DNA of 6,231 nucleotides, from assembly GCA_021815935.1 (NCBI GenBank), contig JAKAZH010000107.1:1-6231 (forward strand), written 5' to 3'. A program made the position numbers and the translations under genes. The notes under the pieces were generated by a model, which was given only the letters and a program-made list of their open reading frames with translations, did not search any database and was not told the origin of the DNA. The stretch is from Actinomycetes bacterium. GTDB lineage: Bacteria; Actinomycetota; Acidimicrobiia; Acidimicrobiales; Palsa-688. Each line of letters starts with the position of its first letter. Position 1 is the stretch's first letter. Shown one piece after another: positions 1 through 5,685 of the stretch.

Positions 1-1439
1 GCCATGGTCGGCAGCTGGAGGGTCTGCGGGTTGATCGCGTTCGCGATAGCGGTCTGGCCGGCCGGGTTCGGGTGCAGGTGATCTCCCGAATCGTATGGAG
101 GGAACATGGCGGCGGGGTTGCATTGACCGTTGTAGACGTCGGCGACGACCGGGGCGATGTCAAGGACCCCGTCGAAGGCGCCCGACGTACGAATCCAGTT
201 GTCCACTGTCACGAGGTTCGCCTGGTCGGCCGGGCTCCAGTACTCCTCCTTGTCGGTGGCACGCGGCAGGAGGGTGACACCGATGATCCTCACCCCTGCC
301 TGGTGGGCTTCGGCGATGGCCTGCTGGTAGCCTTGGATCAGTTGAGCGGCGGTGGAGCCGAACCACAGGTCGTTGGTGCCGAGGAACAGGACGACCTCGC
401 CGACTCCGGGCTGGCTGAGCGCGTCGTTGGCGAGCCGTGCCAGGCCCGGCATGCCACCGCTTTTCGTGTCGTCGGTCGGCGAGGTCGGTGTCGGTGGGAG
501 CAGCGCGTTAGCACTGATCCCTTCGTTGATTACCGCGCGTTGTTGGTCTGCCGGCAGAGTGTCGATCCGCTGCTGGAGCACGTGAGTCCATCGCAGTGTG
601 CTGTTGTAGCCGTCGGTGATGGAGTCGCCGACGACGACGATGCTCGGCTGCCCGGTCGTTTCGAGCACGTCCACGGCGTCGACGAATCGTATCTGGGTTC
701 CCGGATAGACGACGCCCTGCATGTTGGCTTGCGACGAGAGATTGCCCCGGCCGTTCGGCGTGAAGAACACGCGGGTCGGGCTTGTCTTGCAGCACCAGTG
801 CAAGCTCACCAGCGTCGTGCTTTGCACCCACAGGCTGATGGCGAGGGTCTCGTTTGAGGTGACCGCCATCGCCACCGGGTCGCTGTAGGCCTCCTGGCCC
901 GGGGCGATCGTTATCTGCGCCGAGCCCCCGAACGTCACTGTGTGGGTCGTTGCTGGCGTGATCGCCGACCCTCCTGCAGACTCGGCTACCGTCGCTGCTC
1001 CTATCGTCAACGGCGAAGTGCCCCACAGGTTCGACACGCGGAACTTCACGGCCTGGCCACCGAGAGCGACGGTCGCCAAGTCACGTACCGTAGCGTCGGA
1101 AGCGACCCCGTAGCCCCACGACATCGGCGAACCCCATGCGACCCGCCACGTCGCCTGGGGGGCGACCGTGGTAGTGGAGGTCGACGTGGAAGTCGAACTG
1201 GTCGGTGCGGTCGTCGCCTGGGGCGGCCTGGTTGCGGGATCAGGGCTACTCGAGACGGCGGTCGCCTGCTTGCCGGCCACGGTGCGGCTCGGCAGTAGGG
1301 ACACAGCGACGATCGCGGCCGCCGCGACAACGGCGAAGAGCGCTACGAGAGGCCAGTTGCGTCGACGCCTGGCGGCGAAGATCGGGCGTTCGGGGCCTCC
1401 ACGCGGTGGTCCTCCTCCCGCAGGGAGGTAGTGGGTCAC
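1..1439 (-). CDS. Membrane-anchored extracellular SGNH/GDSL hydrolase (3' end cut by window edge)
   Basis: This is a serine esterase/lipase-type hydrolase expected to act outside the cell on ester or acyl bonds; the substrate is unknown. From a GTG start, 479 codons are visible and no stop is reached, so a short C-terminal tail is missing. Residues 22-28 are basic (RRRRN) and 30-50 form one hydrophobic helix, giving a signal anchor. Residues about 59-96 are a Ser/Thr/Pro linker with alternating S and T. About 97-260 form a beta-rich domain like the one that precedes the catalytic domain in many actinobacterial lysophospholipase L1-like proteins (FRVSNLWGTSPLTIGAATVA region). The catalytic blocks are intact: GDSITDG with nucleophile S273, G307 in NEGIS, GTND with N356, and D453-x-x-H456 in SGDHLHP. 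Adjacent cysteines C216-C217 are unusual. GTG at 1439 is the only upstream start candidate, because an in-frame stop lies at 1479-1481. No clear Shine-Dalgarno precedes it. The family call is firm; the substrate is not predicted. Confidence 0.9.
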   Translation of the reverse strand, partial: MTHYLPAGGGPPRGGPERPIFAARRRRNWPLVALFAVVAAAAIVAVSLLPSRTVAGKQATAVSSSPDPATRPPQATTAPTSSTSTSTSTTTVAPQATWRVAWGSPMSWGYGVASDATVRDLATVALGGQAVKFRVSNLWGTSPLTIGAATVAESAGGSAITPATTHTVTFGGSAQITIAPGQEAYSDPVAMAVTSNETLAISLWVQSTTLVSLHWCCKTSPTRVFFTPNGRGNLSSQANMQGVVYPGTQIRFVDAVDVLETTGQPSIVVVGDSITDGYNSTLRWTHVLQQRIDTLPADQQRAVINEGISANALLPPTPTSPTDDTKSGGMPGLARLANDALSQPGVGEVVLFLGTNDLWFGSTAAQLIQGYQQAIAEAHQAGVRIIGVTLLPRATDKEEYWSPADQANLVTVDNWIRTSGAFDGVLDIAPVVADVYNGQCNPAAMFPPYDSGDHLHPNPAGQTAIANAINPQTLQLPTM

Positions 1440-1626
1440 TTCTATCGTGCCGCTGCCGACGCCCGCAGCGGCATAGACTCATATGGCGCGTAATCCAAGA
1501 CGGGGTTTGATCCACCTCGTGCGGCCACAAATCACGCGTTAAGTCTATACGAGCCAGTGGCCATTGACAGAGCGCAGGACTACGGCTGGGCCTACCTGCA
1601 GACTCCGCCGATCACGTCAGGTTTCA
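1440..1626. other. Intergenic gap between operon end and hydrolase gene
   Basis: No coding frame is supported across these 187 bases. The segment should hold the end of the upstream operon and the promoter or leader of the hydrolase gene. On the minus strand I see no strong -35/-10 pair; the best guess is a TTGGAT followed 17 bases later by TATGCC, which is poor. No hairpin followed by a T-run marks transcription termination, so read-through from the operon into the hydrolase gene cannot be excluded. The only clear structure is the inverted repeat at 1448-1473, listed separately. Confidence 0.6.
1448..1473 (-). repeat. Perfect 9-bp inverted repeat in hydrolase leader
   Basis: The left arm TGCCGCTGC (1448-1456) and right arm GCAGCGGCA (1465-1473) are exact reverse complements separated by 8 bases. 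Beyond them TCTAT (1441-1445) can pair with ATAGA (1473-1477) if a three-base bulge is allowed. In the hydrolase mRNA this would be a G/C-rich stem ending about 8 bases before the GTG start. There is no T-run after it, so it is not a typical intrinsic terminator. It could be a protein operator, a translation-limiting stem, or chance in G/C-rich DNA. Confidence 0.55.
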
Positions 1627-1827
1627 TCACTCACGCTGCGTCGCTCTGCGTAGGCTCAGCGCAAGGATGACAGCGGTCGAGGCCGGCACTATCCACCATG
1701 CGGGAACACTCGTCCGGCTCACTGCGTAGGTGATAGCGAGAGCGACCGTCACGGCCGCCGCGACGGTCCAGTCGTCACCGATGACGAAGTCGTAGCAGAA
1801 CGCAAGAATGGCTCTAAGGCGTCGCAT
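1627..1827 (-). CDS. Small two-helix membrane protein coupled to the COG4280-like gene
   Basis: This 66-residue protein has no function I can assign. A short N-terminal stretch with three arginines leads into the motif DFVIGDDW (residues 13-20). Then come two hydrophobic helices at about 21-39 and 43-60, separated by a short turn with SVPAWW, and a basic/polar tail (RRATQRE). The charge pattern suggests a small inner-membrane protein with both termini in the cytoplasm. Its ATG shares a base with the stop of the preceding gene (TGATG), and the Shine-Dalgarno match upstream is weak, so its translation probably depends on the upstream gene. That tight coupling suggests it works as a partner or small subunit of the preceding membrane protein. 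From memory, similar short proteins with a VGDDW-type motif occur beside COG4280 genes; I could not check this. Confidence 0.72.
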   Translation of the reverse strand: MRRLRAILAFCYDFVIGDDWTVAAAVTVALAITYAVSRTSVPAWWIVPASTAVILALSLRRATQRE

Positions 1828-2612
1828 CAGAACCCGGCTTGTGGGGAGGTGGGCGAAGTCGGCGACGTCTTAGACGCGATTCCGGCGGGAGCGGACGGCT
1901 TCGAAACGGCTACGAGAGCCAGCCCGAACAGCGCCACCGCAGGGACCAATACGAGTAGGGCAGCATCGGATCCAGGCCAGCGAGCGCCGGCTCCTTCGGC
2001 ACCCCAGAATGTCCCGAACGAGATCAGCATGACCCCCACAGCGAACTTCATCGTGTTCTCAGGCACCCGTGACAGCGGGGCGCGAACGACGACTCCGAGC
2101 GCCACTACGACCAGCACCGCCGACACTGCAGCGAGCGCTGCAAGAGGGATGTCGTGCTGATTGGAGCCGAATGTGAGCGCGATGAACGCTACTTCGAGTC
2201 CTTCGAGGACTACACCTTTGAAAGACAAAGTGAACGCGTACCAGTCACCGACCAGCCCAACCGAGCGGTTGTCGGCTGCCCGGGCGGCCGCAAGTTGCTC
2301 GCGGAAGATCTTGTCCTCGTCGTGGAGGGCCTTGTGGCCGCTGGCGCGAAGCACCGCCTTGCGGAGCCACTGCAATCCGAAGATCAAAAGGAGAGCGCCG
2401 ACGAACAGTCGGAGGCTTCGCAGAGGGATCGCCGACAGGGCCGGCCCCAACGCTGCTATCACTACCGCAAGGACGGCGAGGCCGGACGCGACCCCGACCA
2501 GCGCGGATCGCCAGTCGCGTGCTGTTCCCGCCGCGAGGACGATCGTCGTCGCCTCGACTGCCTCCACGGCGCATGCGAGGAAGACGGCAAGGAACAGTGC
2601 TCCTGAATTCAA
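1827..2612 (-). CDS. COG4280-like multi-pass membrane protein, putative metal/ion transport accessory
   Basis: This 261-residue integral membrane protein has about six or seven helices, near residues 5-29, 36-58, 65-86, 126-150, 154-176, 188-205 and 216-236. The two halves each carry an acidic pair inside a helix: E17-x-x-E20 (AVEAVEATT) and E137-x-x-E140 (LEGLEVAF). A conserved-looking block, VPENTMKFAVGVML then FGTFWGAEG, lies at about 183-208. A charged loop rich in H, D, E, K and R spans about 84-118. The C-tail repeats TSP three times. The layout recalls COG4280 and, more distantly, cation transporters with ExxE or ExGD motifs (FTR1, GDT1/UPF0016, LysE superfamily), but no FTR1-type REGLE arginine is present. 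Substrate and direction are unknown. The start is TTG, chosen because GAGGA sits 7 bases upstream and the frame offers no other start before an in-frame stop at 2640-2642. Its place 47 bases after the ATPase gene hints at a metal-linked role. Confidence 0.78.
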   Translation of the reverse strand: MNSGALFLAVFLACAVEAVEATTIVLAAGTARDWRSALVGVASGLAVLAVVIAALGPALSAIPLRSLRLFVGALLLIFGLQWLRKAVLRASGHKALHDEDKIFREQLAAARAADNRSVGLVGDWYAFTLSFKGVVLEGLEVAFIALTFGSNQHDIPLAALAAVSAVLVVVALGVVVRAPLSRVPENTMKFAVGVMLISFGTFWGAEGAGARWPGSDAALLVLVPAVALFGLALVAVSKPSAPAGIASKTSPTSPTSPQAGF

Positions 2613-2619
2613 AGGAAAG

Positions 2620-2624
2620 TCCTC
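2620..2624 (-). promoter_or_regulatory. Ribosome binding site fixing the TTG start of the COG4280-like gene
   Basis: On the minus strand GAGGA is followed by seven bases (CTTTCCT) and then TTG at 2612-2610. This is a good Shine-Dalgarno at ideal spacing, and it supports a rare TTG start where no ATG or GTG is available in the frame. Confidence 0.7.
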
Positions 2625-2659
2625 ATCTGTGCTGCCAGCCTAGGGCAGGGGCGGGGCGG

Positions 2660-3823
2660 TCAAGTACGGCTCGACCTTTCCGGAAAGACCAGGCACCCGT
2701 CGGCCGACAGGCTGACTTCGGCCCTCGAATCGAAAGCCAACCGTTGTACGTCGGGCACGCCGGTCATTCTCCGTCCTCCGGCTATTTCGATCACGTGGTC
2801 GTAGCCCCATCCACGAAAGGCGCTGTCGAGCACCACTGCGCCGAGTCGAGCGCTGCCCGCCCGGTCGTCGTGGGCGAAGTGCACTGCCGTCGGGCGGACC
2901 AGGATCCTCACCGGTTCCCCGATGCTCGGTACCGAGCCGAGCATCGGACGTCCCTGGACTTCGCAGCCGTCGACGTCGACGACCATGAAGCGGCCGTCGA
3001 ACTCCTTCGCCGTTCCCGAAAGCTCCCCTGCCAATCCGGTGAAACGAGCCACGAACTCGCTCGCTGGATCACGGTAGATACTCTCGGGAGCGCCGACCTG
3101 GACGAGAACGCCCTGATCGAGGACACCGACAGCGTCGGCGAGGGCGAACGCCTCCGCCTGGTCGTGGGTGATGTAGACGGCGGCGGCGCCGAGGCGTCGT
3201 ACCATGGCCCCGATGTCGACGCGAAGCTGCTCGCGGCGGTCCGCATCCAGGTTCGAAAGCGGCTCGTCGAAGAGGAGGAGGCTCGGCTCGGCAACGAGTG
3301 CCCGTGCCAGGGCAACGCGCTGCTGCTCCCCGCCGGACAGTTGGCCGGGGTAGCGAGCCTCGAGCCCGCCAAGGCCGACCTGTGCGAGCGCAAGGTGTGA
3401 ACGCCGGCGGCGTTCGTCGGTGTTCAGGCGTCTCCTCCGCAGCGCAAAACCGACGTTCTGCTCGGCGGTCATGTGCGGCCAGAGGGCGTAGTCCTGGAAG
3501 ACCATCGCGAGGTCGCGTTTTTCAGGCGGGAGGTGCGTTCCCGGGCCGTCTACTTCAGTCCCGTTGATGCGAAGGCTTCCCTTGCTCGGGCGCTCGATGC
3601 CGGCGACGCAGCGAAGCAGCGTGGATTTGCCGCTGCCTGACGGGCCTAGCAGGACCATGAACTGGCCGGGCTCGACTGCGAGGTCGATTCCGTCGACGGC
3701 CAACTTCGCCCCGAAGCTTTTGGACAGTCCTTCGACTGTTACGGCCATCGGTCGGCCACCGCCCGATGCTGTTCGTTCGAATGCTGTCCGTTCGACTGCT
3801 GACCTGGTGGAGGCAAAACTCAT
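2660..3823 (-). CDS. fbpC: ABC transporter ATPase, ferric iron type (FbpC/PotA-like)
   Basis: This 387-residue cytoplasmic ATPase should power the adjacent permease. All nucleotide-binding motifs are present: A-loop aromatic F37, Walker A GPSGSGKST (60-68), Q-loop Q110 in VFQDYALWPHMT, signature LSGGEQQR (162-169), Walker B LLLFDEP (182-188), D-loop SNLD (190-193) and switch H220 in ITHDQAEA. After about residue 255 a TOBE-like C-terminal domain follows, with the usual LVRP strand (308-311). This layout is typical of the iron/polyamine/sulfate (CUT1-like) ATPases, whose usual length is about 350. The ATG overlaps the permease stop as ATGA, with a GGGGG tract 7-8 bases upstream. Residues 1-25 are a non-homologous extension containing a 15-bp tandem duplication (ERTAF/ERTAS). 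Family members usually begin near M26 (MAVTVEGLSKSFG, ATG at 3748), so an internal start is possible. The ferric substrate is inferred from operon partners; the ATPase alone could equally be named PotA-like. Confidence 0.93.
   Translation of the reverse strand: MSFASTRSAVERTAFERTASGGGRPMAVTVEGLSKSFGAKLAVDGIDLAVEPGQFMVLLGPSGSGKSTLLRCVAGIERPSKGSLRINGTEVDGPGTHLPPEKRDLAMVFQDYALWPHMTAEQNVGFALRRRRLNTDERRRRSHLALAQVGLGGLEARYPGQLSGGEQQRVALARALVAEPSLLLFDEPLSNLDADRREQLRVDIGAMVRRLGAAAVYITHDQAEAFALADAVGVLDQGVLVQVGAPESIYRDPASEFVARFTGLAGELSGTAKEFDGRFMVVDVDGCEVQGRPMLGSVPSIGEPVRILVRPTAVHFAHDDRAGSARLGAVVLDSAFRGWGYDHVIEIAGGRRMTGVPDVQRLAFDSRAEVSLSADGCLVFPERSSRT
3766..3795 (-). repeat. 15-bp tandem duplication in ATPase N-terminal extension
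   Basis: Two adjacent 15-base units on the plus strand, ATGCTGTTCGTTCGA (3766-3780) and ATGCTGTCCGTTCGA (3781-3795), differ at one base. In the ATPase frame they encode successive ERTAS and ERTAF-type pentapeptides. A degenerate CTGCTG follows. The reading frame is kept. Confidence 0.8.
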
Positions 3824-5685
3824 GACGACACCCCCGCAAGTTCGCCCGCTTGATCGTCGGCGACAGTCGGCACGTCAGCGGGTTCGACTTTGGCGTCGAC
3901 GGGGGTCTTCGACGGAGTGGTCCTTTGCCAGGTACGCCACCCGACTGGTGCAATGAGCCGGAAAAACCCGAGGGCCGCACCGACAACTGTCAGTGTGAAC
4001 AGCACTGCGACTACCGACAGAGCGGTCCCTTCGCCTATGTTCGCCTTTCCGAGAACCTGCAGGATCGCAACCGACACCGGAACGACTCCGGGAGGTGCCA
4101 GCAACTCAGAGATCGGCAGTTCGAGGAACAAGGCCGAGAACGCAAGCAGCGCCGCCCAAAGCAGCGGGCGCGCAAGCAAAGGCAGTACGCAACTGCGCCA
4201 CGCCCTCGCCCAGCCTGCGCCGTGGACTCTCGCGGCGTGCAGAAGCGAGTCGTGGATCTGCGAGAAAGGTCCGAGCATGATCCGCGACGACTGTGGAACG
4301 GCGTTCGCAACGTAGGCCATTCCAAGGAGTGGGACCGTACCGTAAAGGACTATGCCTGCGTGGGTGAGAAGCGGGAGGTCGTAAGCGAAGATGTAGCCGG
4401 CTGCAAACACGACCCCTGGCAGTGCTACTGCAACAAGTAGCGCCATGTCGAGAAGTTTCCCGCCTATCCCATTCCTCGACGAGGCCATCGTACGGGCCAT
4501 GATCGCCCCCAACGTCACGGTGGCCATCGCGCAGACGAAGCCGATCTCTGCCGAGAAGCGGATCGGGCCGCCGAGCCCCGAGACCCCGAGAAGCCCGCTG
4601 TAGTTGGAAACTGTGAAGGAGCTCAAATGAAGTCCGGTAAACGGCACGAGCAGCGACGACGACACGACGCCGAGGAGCGGGACGCCGAGCGCCGCAGCGA
4701 AGACCGCGGACGCGAAGAGGACTGCGACAATGTTGCCTGAACGTCCGAGGGACCGCGGCGCGCTTGCACGGGTCCGCCCGGATACGACGGCGAAGCTCCG
4801 TGAGCCGAGTAGGCCGTGCTGGATCGCCAAGGCGACGGCGACGGTCCCGATCAGGGCCCAGCCGACCACCGCCGCCACGCCGAAGTTGGCTGGGAAGGTG
4901 GCGATCGACTCGTAAAGCGTGTAGGTGGCGACAGGAAAATGGGCAGATGCCGCGATCGTCGTGGCGACCCCGAAGTCACCGATCGACTCGGCGAACACGA
5001 TGACGAAACCCGACATTATCGCTGGGAGCAGTAGCGGGGCGATGACCCTGACAGCAGCGAGGCGTCCCCCGCCGTGGACTCGAACAGAGTTCTCGATGTC
5101 GCCGCCGAGGGCCCCCATCGACGGGGCGAGAGCGAAGTAGGCGAACGGCGTTCCCTTGAGTCCAAGCACGACGGCCACGCCAACCGGGCCGAGGACTAGG
5201 TGCTGGACCGTGTGGCTCCACAAGCCGACGGCACTCATCAGCCCGGACCGCAGAACGATCTCCTCCCAGCCGACCGCGACGAGATATGACGGCACGAGTA
5301 GGACAGCCCACAGGGACAACACGAAGAGCTTCCGGCCGGGTGCGGTTGTCCTCTCTGATATAAACGCAAGCCCAGCTGCGCAAACGATCGCCAGCACTCC
5401 CGCGCCGAGTGATACCGCGATGCTGTCGAGCATCGCCCTGCCCAGGCCGTCGCTCAGGGCTGACGACACGTTGGACCACGTCAACCACGACGTGCCTTGG
5501 TCGAACAAGCGCGGCGATACCGCCTGGATCAGGAAACACGCCGGCGGTACCACCAGCAGCAGTGCCACGACGACCGCGATCCCCAAACGGGCCAAGCCGC
5601 CCGAGGTGCGCCGGGCGGCTTGGCGAAGGGATGAAGGAACAAGAGTGACGGCCGGCGACCCGACCGGCCTTTGCGAGCCTGTCAA
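3820..5685 (-). CDS. fbpB: Fused two-domain ABC permease, ferric iron type (FbpB-like)
   Basis: This inner-membrane channel subunit of the importer consists of two permease domains in one chain of 622 residues, the usual FbpB arrangement. About twelve hydrophobic helices can be picked out, six per half, with helix 1 at about 34-56 and the last at about 554-579. Each half has the cytoplasmic coupling loop that docks on the ATPase. The first, at about 199-222, is degenerate (ENSVRVHGGG...APLLLP instead of EAA...G...LP). The second, at about 484-503, is closer to consensus (HAARVHGAG...VLP). The C-tail of about 40 residues is polar. I chose TTG at 5685 because it overlaps the upstream stop as TTGA, like the ATGA junction at its 3' end. 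GTG starts at 5712 or 5742 would add 9 or 19 residues and overlap the binding-protein gene by 31 or 61 bases. The gene family is secure; the start is uncertain. The substrate, ferric iron or a related ligand, comes from family and context. Confidence 0.9.
   Translation of the reverse strand: MTGSQRPVGSPAVTLVPSSLRQAARRTSGGLARLGIAVVVALLLVVPPACFLIQAVSPRLFDQGTSWLTWSNVSSALSDGLGRAMLDSIAVSLGAGVLAIVCAAGLAFISERTTAPGRKLFVLSLWAVLLVPSYLVAVGWEEIVLRSGLMSAVGLWSHTVQHLVLGPVGVAVVLGLKGTPFAYFALAPSMGALGGDIENSVRVHGGGRLAAVRVIAPLLLPAIMSGFVIVFAESIGDFGVATTIAASAHFPVATYTLYESIATFPANFGVAAVVGWALIGTVAVALAIQHGLLGSRSFAVVSGRTRASAPRSLGRSGNIVAVLFASAVFAAALGVPLLGVVSSSLLVPFTGLHLSSFTVSNYSGLLGVSGLGGPIRFSAEIGFVCAMATVTLGAIMARTMASSRNGIGGKLLDMALLVAVALPGVVFAAGYIFAYDLPLLTHAGIVLYGTVPLLGMAYVANAVPQSSRIMLGPFSQIHDSLLHAARVHGAGWARAWRSCVLPLLARPLLWAALLAFSALFLELPISELLAPPGVVPVSVAILQVLGKANIGEGTALSVVAVLFTLTVVGAALGFFRLIAPVGWRTWQRTTPSKTPVDAKVEPADVPTVADDQAGELAGVSS

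Noticed and set aside
72..857. Long plus-strand open frame opposite the hydrolase gene
   Set aside because: It is antisense to the SGNH catalytic domain, which has complete motifs in the minus frame. The plus-strand translation is Arg/Gly/Val-rich and resembles no family; it is a G/C-bias shadow.
1564..1569. Plus-strand TTGACA resembling a -35 box
   Set aside because: No -10 element lies 16-18 bases downstream and there is no plus-strand gene for it to serve.
1560..1612. Possible terminator stem after the small membrane gene (GCAGG...CCTGC with an inner GGC-CCA-GCC)
   Set aside because: The outer arms are only five bases with unpaired asymmetry inside, and no T-run follows on the minus strand, so it does not qualify as an intrinsic terminator.
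2154..2643. Overlapping plus-strand frames opposite the COG4280-like gene
   Set aside because: They are low-complexity, charged translations without domains, and the minus-strand gene has a good ribosome binding site and coherent membrane helices.
2676..2687. Perfect 12-bp palindrome CTTTCCGGAAAG near the ATPase gene end
   Set aside because: It lies within the last codons of the ATPase (FPERSS), has no loop or T-run, and a single 12-bp palindrome in 6 kb of G/C-rich DNA can arise by chance.
2519..3400. 293-codon plus-strand open frame opposite the ATPase gene
   Set aside because: It lies opposite Walker B, the signature motif and the TOBE-like domain of a clear ATPase. Its translation has no recognisable motif.
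3850..4440. 196-codon plus-strand frame opposite the permease gene
   Set aside because: It is antisense to the second half of the permease and its composition is typical of a shadow frame.
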